From Promethearchaeota archaeon (lineage in GTDB: Archaea > Asgardarchaeota > Lokiarchaeia > Sigyniarchaeales > Promethearchaeaceae), in the NCBI GenBank assembly GCA_014729055.1, contig WJKO01000077.1:1-20364 (forward strand): a stretch of 20,364 nt of DNA, read 5' to 3'. Both the position numbers and the translations under genes were made by a program. Below are positions 7,092 to 15,224 of the stretch, piece after piece (positions within the stretch are counted from its first letter, which is position 1; each line of letters opens with the position of its first letter). Under the pieces are notes generated by a model. That model saw only the letters and a list, made by a program, of their open reading frames with translations. It was not told where the DNA came from and did no database searches.

Positions 7092-7835
7092 TTATTTCAT
7101 TCTCACTTTAATGGGCTTGACAAATCCTATGTATGCTAAATATGTTGCTAACAGATAAACAGCCCAACCAAAAAAGCCCCAAATTGTATACGTGGTTGAG
7201 AAACTATCGAGAATGAAAAAGATATAGATTGCTAGAAGAGAAAAAGCAAAATGACCGATATATTTTATCGATTTTTTGTAAATAGCTTCTGAGATTTTAT
7301 TGGAGAGTTTGTAGGCTTTGGTCCCCAAGAGTATATACATAATCATAGCAATAACAAAGTAAATACCGATAATAGCCGTTACTTCTCTATCATTCAATTT
7401 TAAAATACCACCGAGAATTCCCAAAGTGCCGATTAAGATTGATCCTCCAATTACTACAATTTTAGTGTTTTTGGGATATGGGCCCTCTTGTTTTGTTAAA
7501 AATACATCAACGGAGAATAGGAGCAATCCAATGTTAGCTAATGTCGTAGAAATTAAAATAAATGCATATCCGTATTGCACGTCATATAAGCCAAAGGTGT
7601 TGTGTATGCTCCATCCACTATAAAATAATCCATCAATGAACTGAGATAGAGGGGCACATGCCAGAGTAAAGAAAATTATCATCAAGTAGATAGTAGTCTT
7701 ACTCTTTTTTACATGATATTGCTTAAGCATTATACTAAAGCAATAAAAACCCAAAATTACTGCTATAATTTCGCAAAAACTATCCATTATCTTTAAAACC
7801 AATAGCTGATTAAAGACTAAGTCTAAAATTACCAT
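7092..7835 (-). CDS. Orphan seven-helix integral membrane protein
   Basis: A 247-residue protein with about seven hydrophobic segments (near 18-36, 46-62, 86-110, 125-145, 152-170, 188-208 and 215-235) and short charged loops. I do not recognise the family. The small protein has no soluble domain, no rhodopsin-type retinal lysine that I can place with confidence, and no transporter signature. The ending LAYIGFVKP followed by a basic tail resembles C-termini that I associate with uncharacterised archaeal multi-helix sensors, but this is only an impression. An alternative start is M17 at 7787, which would remove a partly hydrophobic leader. It is divergent from the SDR gene with 114 bp between. 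Confidence 0.72.
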   Translation of the reverse strand: MVILDLVFNQLLVLKIMDSFCEIIAVILGFYCFSIMLKQYHVKKSKTTIYLMIIFFTLACAPLSQFIDGLFYSGWSIHNTFGLYDVQYGYAFILISTTLANIGLLLFSVDVFLTKQEGPYPKNTKIVVIGGSILIGTLGILGGILKLNDREVTAIIGIYFVIAMIMYILLGTKAYKLSNKISEAIYKKSIKYIGHFAFSLLAIYIFFILDSFSTTYTIWGFFGWAVYLLATYLAYIGFVKPIKVRMK

Positions 7836-7915
7836 AAATTTTCTCTATATTTACTCTTAAAAAAGATTTATACAAATAATATTTCGAAACTTGCTGAATC
7901 AAAAAATAATTCGAA

Positions 7916-7924
7916 TTATTTAAG
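7916..7924 (+). promoter_or_regulatory. Putative TATA box of the SDR operon
   Basis: TTATTTAAG is centred about 30 bp before the ATG at 7950. With archaeal spacing, transcription would begin within a few bases of the start codon, so the mRNA would be leaderless or nearly so. This fits the lack of a Shine-Dalgarno before this first gene. Confidence 0.45.
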
Positions 7925-7949
7925 TAGATAAACATCGGAAATATACACA

Positions 7950-9161
7950 ATGACACAAAACAACGAAAAAAAATGGGCATTAGTCACTGGAGCGAATGGT
8001 CACACCGGGAGTTTTCTCGTTCATGAGTTAGTAAACAATGGATGGCATGTTGTGGCTACAGACTTGAGACAAGACAGTCGGAAAAAACTCATGACAAAAG
8101 AAACGGTCTTTCGATCTGATTTACACTACATGTCTATTGATTTAGAGCAAGTTAAATTCATAGCAGCAGATCTTACTAATAGAGATTCTTTAAAAGAGCT
8201 CTTTAGCGTTGACTTAGAAGGGAGTGAATATCAAGCGATATTTCATCCTGCGAGTTTATACGATTATTTCGCTGAACTTGATTTACTAAGAAAAATAAAT
8301 GTAGAAGGTTTGCGAAATTTCCTCGAAGTTATTAAAGAATATTACAACAAAAAGAAGAAAAAAATGCCGCATTTTTTACACTGGTCAACGTGCGGAGTCT
8401 ATGGTGAACCAGAATATGAAAAGACGCCAGATGGGTTTGATATTCCTGCTGATGAAACGGCACCTTATGATCCGCCTAATGATTATTCTATAAGTAAAAA
8501 AGAGCAAGAACTGCTGTTAAAAAGTTTCGCAGAAAAAAATAATCTTAAATATACCATTATTCGCCCAGCCCCCATTTATGGTCCATACCAAACTTATGGA
8601 ATGTATCATATATTTCTCATGTTCAATAAAATGGGCAATGGTCCAGTTCCACATATTTATCCGCGTAAAAAGCAACTAATGATGCCTATGGTACATGTGG
8701 AGGATCTGGTACGTGCTGCTGCTTTTCTTGCCAATAATCCAAAAGCTTATGGAGAAGCATTCAATGTTGTTGGTGACAGCACAACTCAAGAAGAATGGAT
8801 GGAATGTATGTTTCATGAATTAGGAATTTCATATTGGATAGTACCAATGTGGTGGCCAATTTATATTGCTTGTGCCAGGACATTATACAAATGGGCAGAG
8901 GGAGAAGCAGTAAGGGCGAAGAAACGAAATAGTCGTCCAAAATTTGATCTTCCGATGGCAGATTATATAACTCATCAATATTATTTCACGAATGAAAAAA
9001 TTAAGGCCTTGGGTTTTAAATTCAAATACAACGACCATGCGGCTGGAACCAGGCAAACCATAAGATGGTATATAGATCATGGTTGGTTATTGTCAGAAGA
9101 TTGGCATAAAGATCAAAGATACTTTAAAGAGAAAGTAGAAAATGCAAAGGAGGTAAAATAA
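7950..9161 (+). CDS. Extended SDR: NAD-dependent epimerase/dehydratase or 3beta-HSD-like
   Basis: A 403-residue extended short-chain dehydrogenase/reductase. The nucleotide site is GANGHTG (14-20), with D38 after the second strand, indicating NAD. A second acidic site, AADLTNRDS, is at 72-80. The triad is S146/T147 in HWSTCGVYG, Y179 and K183 in DYSISKK. HPASLYDYFAELDLL (99-113) and NVEG (117-120) resemble 3beta-hydroxysteroid dehydrogenase/isomerase-type members, and RPAPIYGP is the usual substrate-domain signature. It is longer than most epimerases (about 310-340 residues); the extra part near residues 280-315 is aromatic and partly hydrophobic, which may dock it to the membrane. The following gene encodes a small membrane protein two bases after this stop, so the two probably work together, perhaps on a lipid or sterol-like/isoprenoid substrate. 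Substrate unknown. Confidence 0.85.
   Translation: MTQNNEKKWALVTGANGHTGSFLVHELVNNGWHVVATDLRQDSRKKLMTKETVFRSDLHYMSIDLEQVKFIAADLTNRDSLKELFSVDLEGSEYQAIFHPASLYDYFAELDLLRKINVEGLRNFLEVIKEYYNKKKKKMPHFLHWSTCGVYGEPEYEKTPDGFDIPADETAPYDPPNDYSISKKEQELLLKSFAEKNNLKYTIIRPAPIYGPYQTYGMYHIFLMFNKMGNGPVPHIYPRKKQLMMPMVHVEDLVRAAAFLANNPKAYGEAFNVVGDSTTQEEWMECMFHELGISYWIVPMWWPIYIACARTLYKWAEGEAVRAKKRNSRPKFDLPMADYITHQYYFTNEKIKALGFKFKYNDHAAGTRQTIRWYIDHGWLLSEDWHKDQRYFKEKVENAKEVK
9147..9154 (+). promoter_or_regulatory. Strong Shine-Dalgarno for the small membrane protein
   Basis: AAGGAGGT lies inside the last codons of the SDR gene, about 9 bases before the ATG at 9164. It is the best ribosome binding site I saw in the window and supports translational coupling of the two genes. 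Confidence 0.75.
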
Positions 9162-9163
9162 TA

Positions 9164-9616
9164 ATGGGATTCTTTACAGCATATATTGTTCTAAGCATAT
9201 TGGGGTTATTCTCTCACTATTTCTATGTTTACAAAGGGAAACGGGCCGAGAATCGAGCATGGGTTTCATATTATGGTATGATCGTTGTCGGATTAACATT
9301 AATATTTGGAATTTTAATGTATTTGGATGTCTTGAGTTTTATTTTGGATATTCTAAACAAGATCCCTTGGATTCAAGCCGACCCTTTCCAAAATGGTGCA
9401 GATTATATGTGGAACTCATTTCGTTTAATTGGAATTAATCCTAATGTTGTTCCAGAACCACAATTACACTATATCGCTGCATTACTGTTCTTAACCTATA
9501 CTCCGACTTATCTATTTGCTAAGATGGTGAGCCAAGGGTTTTTCGGCAGATATATTCACGAGGGAGGTTATGTCTGGGGCTTTTTGCCGAGAAAGGAGGG
9601 TGAAGATAATATTTAG
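9164..9616 (+). CDS. Small membrane protein paired with the SDR
   Basis: A 150-residue protein of no family known to me. Three hydrophobic segments are visible: about 2-22, 35-65 (possibly long or broken) and 102-120. Between the second and third lies a polar part with PWIQADPFQNGAD, and the C-terminus carries RYIHEGGYVWGFLPRK. The gene starts two bases after the SDR stop behind a strong Shine-Dalgarno, so it is made from the same mRNA. A membrane anchor or partner subunit for the SDR is the simplest inference. The conserved-looking aromatic and Gly-rich C-terminal segment might contact the lipid head-group region. No enzyme motif is seen. Confidence 0.8.
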   Translation: MGFFTAYIVLSILGLFSHYFYVYKGKRAENRAWVSYYGMIVVGLTLIFGILMYLDVLSFILDILNKIPWIQADPFQNGADYMWNSFRLIGINPNVVPEPQLHYIAALLFLTYTPTYLFAKMVSQGFFGRYIHEGGYVWGFLPRKEGEDNI

Positions 9617-9731
9617 AAGTTGTCAAGCACCTTATAATGATTGTTAATGCGGTGTTGTAACATTTAATATACGAGAAAAAGAAAATAAGTATCTAATCAT
9701 TAATTAATTCAATCAATTTCAGTGATAAAAT

Positions 9732-10082
9732 ATGGCAAAAAAAACAGATGAAGAACTTCAGAAGCAGTTTAAAGAAGAAACTGGTAAAAATGCAATTTGG
9801 CGGGGTAATAAAACCAAAGGTTATTTAGAGTGGTTAGAACAGCAAGGAGTGGAATCAGCACCAAAAAAAGAACCTAAGAAAACAACGAAAAAGAAAGCCA
9901 CTACCAAAAAATCAACTAAGAAAAAATCCGCAAAAAAGAAATCACCAAAAAAGAAGAAAGATCCCTCAAAACATCCAAATATCGAAAAAGGATTCTGTAT
10001 GGAATGTGGAGAGGAATACTATTATTATAAAAATAAAAGCAAACCTAAATTTTGTGGTTATTGCGGCAAACCAATAAAATGA
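9732..10082 (+). CDS. Small zinc-ribbon protein with lysine-rich histone-tail-like linker
   Basis: A 116-residue protein in three parts. Residues 1-40 form a short helical module with FKEETGKNAIWRGNKTKGYLEWL, a motif I have seen in archaeal and viral proteins of uncertain role, likely nucleic-acid related. Residues 43-80 are a Lys/Thr/Ser/Ala/Pro linker with over half lysine, similar in composition to linker-histone tails. Residues 89-111 form a zinc ribbon: C89-C92 and C108-C111. The combination suggests DNA or RNA binding. It has its own upstream gap of 115 bp and converges with the sulfatase gene, with five bases between the stops. I would not name a function beyond nucleic-acid binding; a ribosome- or chromatin-associated role is possible. 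Confidence 0.8.
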   Translation: MAKKTDEELQKQFKEETGKNAIWRGNKTKGYLEWLEQQGVESAPKKEPKKTTKKKATTKKSTKKKSAKKKSPKKKKDPSKHPNIEKGFCMECGEEYYYYKNKSKPKFCGYCGKPIK

Positions 10083-10087
10083 AACAT

Positions 10088-11542
10088 TCATTTATTTTTT
10101 TTTTCTCGAGTAAACCCTTGTTCAATCTGTTTTTCTAATAGATCGGTTAATTTTTTAACTATATCGGGTCGCTCTTTCCAAAGATTATTTGTTTCTTTGA
10201 AATCCTTTTCTAAATCATATAATTGACCTTTTGGTCGCCAAAAATAGGATTTTCTTTTTCGAGGGCGGGAGAAACCGCCGGAACCCAAACCTTGAATTAA
10301 CTTCCATTTGCCTTGACGGATTGAGAATATACCGCCACCTGAATGATGTATAATCGTGTCCCTAATTTTATTTTCGTTTTGTTCCCCTAAGAATATAGAT
10401 GATAAGTCAAAACTATCCTCGGCTGCATTATCCGGTAATTCTTTACCGAATATGCCGGAAATGCTCGCGAATAGATCAGACAAACACATTAACTGATGAC
10501 ATGTTGTATTTGGTTTTAAGACCGAGGGCCAGATTATAATGAAAGGTTCTCTATGACCGCCTTCCCATATATCGGCTTTCTGACCTTTTAGTTCCCCGCA
10601 AGACTTATGACCATACGTTTTTCCGTTTGCACATTGCAATCGTGCACCATTATCACTCGTAATTATCAACAAGGTGTTCTGCATTAAATCGTGTTTTTCT
10701 AAGGTGTCTTTAATTTGCCCGACGACCCAGTCAAATAAAACAACCATATCACCTCGATCTCCAGCTTGACTCTTATTAATTACAAAGTCAGGACGAACCT
10801 CACACGGTCTATGTGGGGCTGCGGTGGCATGATAAAGAAAGAATGGTTTGTCGGAATGGTTTTCTAAGTGATCCTCGATGAATGCAATCGATTTTTCGGT
10901 ACATTTAATATCGACCTCCTCATCTTTCCAGTTGTCTGTGGTTAGCCCTTTACGTTGTTGGTTGCATAATACCTCTTTATAGTGATCTGGAATTCCTACT
11001 GTATGATCATTTTCAATATAACAATAAGGATGCATATCTAAAGAACCGGCAATACCAAAAAAATAATTAAATCCAAGCTCATTTGGTCCGCCTTTGATAG
11101 GTTTACTATAATCACAATCTAATTCAAATCCAAGACGATTAATGTTATATGCTTCAGGACCTTTAACACCTTCCTTCAAAGGCCACCAGAGCCCAAGATG
11201 CCATTTGCCAATTGCAGCAGTACGATATCCATTGTCACCGAGAAATGAAGCTATAGTGGGGCGTTCTCGAGGAATTAATGGCGCTCCATACCCGCCTATA
11301 ACCCATTTTTTAAGTTCCGTACGCCAACAATATCTTCCCGTTAGGAGCGAATATCTACTGGGTGTGCAAACTGCTGAAGATGAATGTACATCCATAAATT
11401 TCAAACCTTTTTTAGCCAATGAATCAACATTAGGTGTGGGTATTTTCGTCGCACCATAGCAACCCAGATCTCCATATCCTAAATCATCAGCAAATAGAAT
11501 TACTATATTAGGTTTTTTCACATTCTTATTGCGAATAGGCAT
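10088..11542 (-). CDS. Type I (formylglycine-dependent) sulfatase
   Basis: A sulfatase of the alkaline phosphatase superfamily (S1 type), hydrolysing sulfate esters. Numbered from the upstream ATG at 11608: metal ligands D41-D42 in FADDLGYGD, the CTPSR signature with C81 to be converted to formylglycine, R85, GKWHLG with K135 and H137, H266 in APHRP, and D319-N320 in TSDNGA. The C-terminal domain ends with QLYDLEKDFKE, as in arylsulfatase A-like enzymes. I choose the start at 11542 (484 residues), because the longer version (506 residues, start 11608) would leave only 20 bp to the divergent helical-repeat gene and adds a non-conserved leader. Neither start gives a signal peptide or membrane segment, so the enzyme is probably cytoplasmic, where it would act on imported sulfated sugars or metabolites. 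Substrate unknown. Confidence 0.92.
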   Translation of the reverse strand: MPIRNKNVKKPNIVILFADDLGYGDLGCYGATKIPTPNVDSLAKKGLKFMDVHSSSAVCTPSRYSLLTGRYCWRTELKKWVIGGYGAPLIPRERPTIASFLGDNGYRTAAIGKWHLGLWWPLKEGVKGPEAYNINRLGFELDCDYSKPIKGGPNELGFNYFFGIAGSLDMHPYCYIENDHTVGIPDHYKEVLCNQQRKGLTTDNWKDEEVDIKCTEKSIAFIEDHLENHSDKPFFLYHATAAPHRPCEVRPDFVINKSQAGDRGDMVVLFDWVVGQIKDTLEKHDLMQNTLLIITSDNGARLQCANGKTYGHKSCGELKGQKADIWEGGHREPFIIIWPSVLKPNTTCHQLMCLSDLFASISGIFGKELPDNAAEDSFDLSSIFLGEQNENKIRDTIIHHSGGGIFSIRQGKWKLIQGLGSGGFSRPRKRKSYFWRPKGQLYDLEKDFKETNNLWKERPDIVKKLTDLLEKQIEQGFTREKKNK

Positions 11543-11604
11543 TATATTTTCTAAAGGAAGAAAAGAAATAAAATAATTATCAAAAAATTTATAGTCGTGT
11601 TTTT

Positions 11605-11635
11605 TCATAAGGTGTTTATAGTCATAAGGTGTTTA
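11605..11635 (+). repeat. 14-bp direct repeat with 17-bp period at the sulfatase/solenoid junction
   Basis: TCATAAGGTGTTTA occurs at 11605-11618 and 11622-11635. The second copy contains the GTG start of the helical-repeat gene. The GTG in the first copy is 17 bp upstream and out of frame. The first copy also holds the complement of the upstream sulfatase ATG at 11608. A small duplication or a paired protein-binding site are both possible. Confidence 0.75.
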
Positions 11636-13443
11636 AAATCAGTAATGAAATCTTCGAATCTCTTAATCAGAAAATAAAATCTAAAGATTATGAAAGTGCT
11701 CGTGATGAAGCATTTCAATTATTTTCTGCAGATAATGATCAACGAAATAAATTGATTCTAGTTAAGTTAGAACATATTTTGGCCCAAAAAGAGATGAAAT
11801 TTAATGAAGAACAACTTAAGCGAATCATATCATTAATGGACCATTACGATGAAGAAATACTGGAGAGATCATCTGATATATATTTAAAATACATCTCTCA
11901 AAACAAGAACACATTTACGAAAGAATTAGATTATGCCATTACTCAATTAAGTTCATTCGAATCCATAATCAGGGAGAAGTTTATCGACTTTTTTATTGCT
12001 CAATATCCTTGGGATAAAGAAAGCACAGAAAAGATCATTAAGGGCTTAATAGGGTGTTTTAAAGATGAGTTGTGGCAGAATAGGCTGAAGATAGTTGACT
12101 TCTTTAACGAAATTTTGCTGGAACAATCTAACATATTGGGAAAATTCAAGCAAGAATTCAAGATTTTGCTGGAAGAAACGGATTTAGACGTCAGTTACGA
12201 AAATCTCGAATTTCTATTTCACTACATTCTAGAAACCTACTCTAACGAAGATTTCGACGAATTATTGAGTTCTCTAAATGATAAAAATTGGTATGCACAA
12301 GAGAAGATTTTATGGTTGACGGGAAAATTAGGTGTTAAAAAACCAGAACTACTGTCCGATTCTAAGGCGATAATTTTATCCTACCTTGATCATAACGACG
12401 GTTTAGTACAAAAGAAAACAAGTGAAATAATTACAGAGATTGTATCTACTCATAATACCTATTTTGATAATGAAATCTTTAAATTATTGCAGAAGGATAA
12501 ACTCGAGAATCTGACAATGATCGAGGATATCATAAAGAAATCAATTGTTGAAAATGGCTACAACAGATTTTTACAAATATATCGAAAAACATCGCCTGTT
12601 ATTGAAACAACTTTATTATGCTTTATAAGCATTGTTCGATCTATTACGAGTACACATACAGAAATATCTTATGACATATTTAACCACCTTATCCAAGATA
12701 TTTATAAAGATTTTAGTCAAGAAGACTACTTAAAGTTGAGAGAGATTATAGAAAAAATCCCTAGATATGACATATATCTTATATTATATGAATTTCTGAG
12801 CACCAAAGGTCCATTAGATGATAAAAAAACAGATGAAAGAAGAATTAAAATAATCAATTTTATGCTCAATAAAATGCCAGAATTGGGGTATACTCGCCTT
12901 GCTGATTATTTAAACGACAAATTAAATAACGGCGGTATTAGTCTCGATAAAATCGCAACAAAATTCTCAATGAATTCAGATTCTGTTTTGATCATTATAC
13001 AAAAACTGATAAAAAAGGGACTTGTAAATGCCGTTATCAATGAAAACATGATAGAAAGACCAATCTTTAAAACGTCTATCAAAAAGGCACCCGATTTACG
13101 ATTATTAAAACAATGGTCTATCTTACCAAAAGCTAAGGACGGAAAAAGTCGAATAAAGTTATTTGTAAGAATAACAAATATTGGAGATGAAGATATAGAT
13201 GAAATTCATTTAGTAATGGATTATCCAGCCGAATTTCTTAAGAACTTAAGCACTGATGGTAGCCTTTCCAGATTCATTCCTTCCCTAAAACAAGAGAAAT
13301 CAGAAGTAGTGTCTTGGGAATTTAAATCCACCAAAAAACTGTATGAAGATCCTATCGTTAGTGGTATTAAGATAGTCATTATCTATCGTAAAAACAATAA
13401 GGTTTCAAGTTTAACAAAAAAATTAGATATAATTTTTATATAG
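11629..13443 (+). CDS. Helical-repeat (HEAT/adaptin-like) protein with winged helix and C-terminal beta-sandwich
   Basis: A 604-residue cytosolic protein. Residues 1 to about 415 are paired amphipathic helices with HEAT/ARM-like periodicity. Residues about 435-480 read as a winged helix: GGISLDKIATKFSMNSDSV, then a recognition-like helix and KKGLVNAVINENM, a pattern much like the wing of PCI domains. Residues 488-604 are beta-rich with FVRITNIGDEDIDEI, a conserved-looking DYPAEF, and a final set of strands, the pattern of Ig-like appendage or ear domains. Solenoid plus ear is the architecture of adaptin and coatomer large subunits; solenoid plus winged helix is that of PCI proteins. A role as membrane-coat or scaffold component is inference only. 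Start: GTG at 11629, as no ATG occurs in frame until residue 56. No operon partner; it converges with the LuxC gene. Confidence 0.82.
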   Translation: MFKISNEIFESLNQKIKSKDYESARDEAFQLFSADNDQRNKLILVKLEHILAQKEMKFNEEQLKRIISLMDHYDEEILERSSDIYLKYISQNKNTFTKELDYAITQLSSFESIIREKFIDFFIAQYPWDKESTEKIIKGLIGCFKDELWQNRLKIVDFFNEILLEQSNILGKFKQEFKILLEETDLDVSYENLEFLFHYILETYSNEDFDELLSSLNDKNWYAQEKILWLTGKLGVKKPELLSDSKAIILSYLDHNDGLVQKKTSEIITEIVSTHNTYFDNEIFKLLQKDKLENLTMIEDIIKKSIVENGYNRFLQIYRKTSPVIETTLLCFISIVRSITSTHTEISYDIFNHLIQDIYKDFSQEDYLKLREIIEKIPRYDIYLILYEFLSTKGPLDDKKTDERRIKIINFMLNKMPELGYTRLADYLNDKLNNGGISLDKIATKFSMNSDSVLIIIQKLIKKGLVNAVINENMIERPIFKTSIKKAPDLRLLKQWSILPKAKDGKSRIKLFVRITNIGDEDIDEIHLVMDYPAEFLKNLSTDGSLSRFIPSLKQEKSEVVSWEFKSTKKLYEDPIVSGIKIVIIYRKNNKVSSLTKKLDIIFI

Positions 13444-13480
13444 TCTCATTTATCTTGGCTGGTTTTTCCGGATTGGGTAA

Positions 13481-15124
13481 TCATATTGAAATATTTTTTC
13501 TTTTCTCAATATAGACCCAACGAACTAACTCAGTTAATACATAGTGACCATCCCACGGAGCGCCCATAACAATCTGATTATGATCGCCAACTTTCGGAAA
13601 TCTGGCTGCGCCTAATAAACTCATCTCTTCTGCTACTTCTTCTATAAATTTTTCATTGCCTTCTATCGATATAGTTTGTAAATATTGATTCAATCCTTCT
13701 TCCCGCATACTGTGTACGAGATCTAAAATATTTGAGATCCTAGTGACGCAAATAAATCTATCTTGAAACATATCAATTTCATTCATGGTGGGAGGATTTC
13801 GGAGATACATAACTGTCCAATCGAGCTTATTGTCAATTTTTGGCGTAATAAGTTGTCCATTCTGATTCAATTCATAATTCATCGAGAAATATTCTCGTTT
13901 TCTCACGGTCTCCATGCCGTCTGCTTCTGTTTGGTGTGCTCTTGGAAATTGTTGCCCGACAAGTTTCATTTCTTCTGCTAGAATCTTTGCAAAACCAATA
14001 GGAGAAAGCTCAGTTATTTCATTCTTAAGTAATGTAGCAGATCTCTGCATTAACGCACCTATATCCCGTCCATTTTTTTTATTTTTATTCTTTTTACCTT
14101 TCGGGGATGTTTCACTACTTATCTTTTCTTGCAATCCAAGAATAACATTGTCAATTTCTTCTTTGTTGTTGTCTAAAGCAGATTTTTTGGGTTTTTGTTT
14201 AATATATATAACTCTAGGGCTGAAACAGGCCTTTTGATTCCAAAATGAAGCATCGACCGCAATTCTACGCGCCATTTCTCTCATTTTATCTTCAGAAGTA
14301 AATATATCCTCAGAAATAATGCTAAACGATAACTTTGGACCGTGATTAATAATTTTAATCCCATATCGATTCGCACGTTTCCGTATTTCTTCTATCGATT
14401 GTAAGCCCCCCCACGCAATAACACTATCTACATAACCAGAATTGAATAATTCATCGAAAATTTCCGATTTACTTCCAGGCCAATAAAGAACTGCCAATTC
14501 ATTACCCACTTTTCGATCAATCTCTCTTATTGATTGGGCAAATAAAGCCGTAAAGAATGGTTCTTCTCTTGGCAATTTGACTAAATTAACGTTTTTTGTC
14601 AGCATTCCATAAAATAAACTCCCCATACCAACACTAAACGCATTTCCTGCTAAATTATGATAAACTAAACCACGTGGTTGTGCATGCAATTTTATATTTA
14701 GGTTGGGTTGCAGGATCCATTCGTCTAAATACATTTTGTTACCTAAATCCTCTGCCAAATATAATTCAATCATATCTTTCGACCATATTGACAAAGTACC
14801 ATCCAATTCAGCTTCACATAACTGCCTAGATTGCCCTGTTATCATTGGTAAGATGTTAAGCGCCTTCTTTCTAAGATAAAAATTAGGATCCCGCCATAAC
14901 TCTCCCACGGTCACCATAATCTCTATTAATTCCTCTATCGACCGATTGTGTGCTTTTCGTTTCCGCATATGCAAGGTTTGGGCAATATCAAGGACTTCGT
15001 CTTTCGTAAAAACCGGAAATTCGAGTTCTAATAGGTCGTCCTGCCTTCTAATTTTTGTAACATTAGTGTTTTCAGATTTTGTCGGTTTAAAGATAAATGC
15101 TGGAACATATTCTTTCTTTTCCAT
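13481..15124 (-). CDS. luxC: LuxC-type acyl-CoA/acyl-protein reductase
   Basis: An aldehyde-dehydrogenase-fold fatty acyl reductase of the LuxC family, which reduces an activated fatty acyl group (from CoA or from acylated LuxE) to the aldehyde with NADPH. Numbered from the ATG at 15148 (555 residues), the protein shows LVYHNLAGN (161-169), KLPREEPFF (191-199), LYWPGS (221-226), VIAWGG (243-248), INHGPKLSF (267-275) and NQKACFSPR (304-312), with C308 as the acyl-accepting cysteine. I prefer the ATG at 15124 (547 residues) for the conserved-looking MEKKEYVPAF. It is about 60 residues longer than typical LuxC, because of a Lys-rich low-complexity insertion at about 318-362, directly after the active-site segment. 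The neighbouring gene upstream is LuxE. No luciferase or LuxD transferase is present, so the product is likely a fatty aldehyde for lipid use, not light. Confidence 0.87.
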   Translation of the reverse strand: MEKKEYVPAFIFKPTKSENTNVTKIRRQDDLLELEFPVFTKDEVLDIAQTLHMRKRKAHNRSIEELIEIMVTVGELWRDPNFYLRKKALNILPMITGQSRQLCEAELDGTLSIWSKDMIELYLAEDLGNKMYLDEWILQPNLNIKLHAQPRGLVYHNLAGNAFSVGMGSLFYGMLTKNVNLVKLPREEPFFTALFAQSIREIDRKVGNELAVLYWPGSKSEIFDELFNSGYVDSVIAWGGLQSIEEIRKRANRYGIKIINHGPKLSFSIISEDIFTSEDKMREMARRIAVDASFWNQKACFSPRVIYIKQKPKKSALDNNKEEIDNVILGLQEKISSETSPKGKKNKNKKNGRDIGALMQRSATLLKNEITELSPIGFAKILAEEMKLVGQQFPRAHQTEADGMETVRKREYFSMNYELNQNGQLITPKIDNKLDWTVMYLRNPPTMNEIDMFQDRFICVTRISNILDLVHSMREEGLNQYLQTISIEGNEKFIEEVAEEMSLLGAARFPKVGDHNQIVMGAPWDGHYVLTELVRWVYIEKRKNISI

Positions 15125-15187
15125 TATAACATAATTAAAATAAGACAAGTAAAAAAAACTAATGAGTAAAAATATTTAAAAAAATTT

Positions 15188-15197
15188 AAAAAAAAAA
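15188..15197 (-). terminator. T10 tract between LuxE and LuxC
   Basis: Ten uninterrupted T on the minus strand, 27 nt after the LuxE stop. It may end the LuxE transcript. A TATA-like TTTAAATATTTT follows at about 15167-15178 and could start a separate LuxC transcript. Confidence 0.4.
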
Positions 15198-15224
15198 TCT
15201 TCTGCTATTATAACAAGAATTTTC

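Noticed and set aside
9617..9731. The gap after the small membrane protein, checked for a tRNA or small RNA
   Set aside because: No cloverleaf, T-loop consensus or stable hairpin could be found by eye; only AT-rich DNA likely to hold the promoter of the zinc-ribbon gene.
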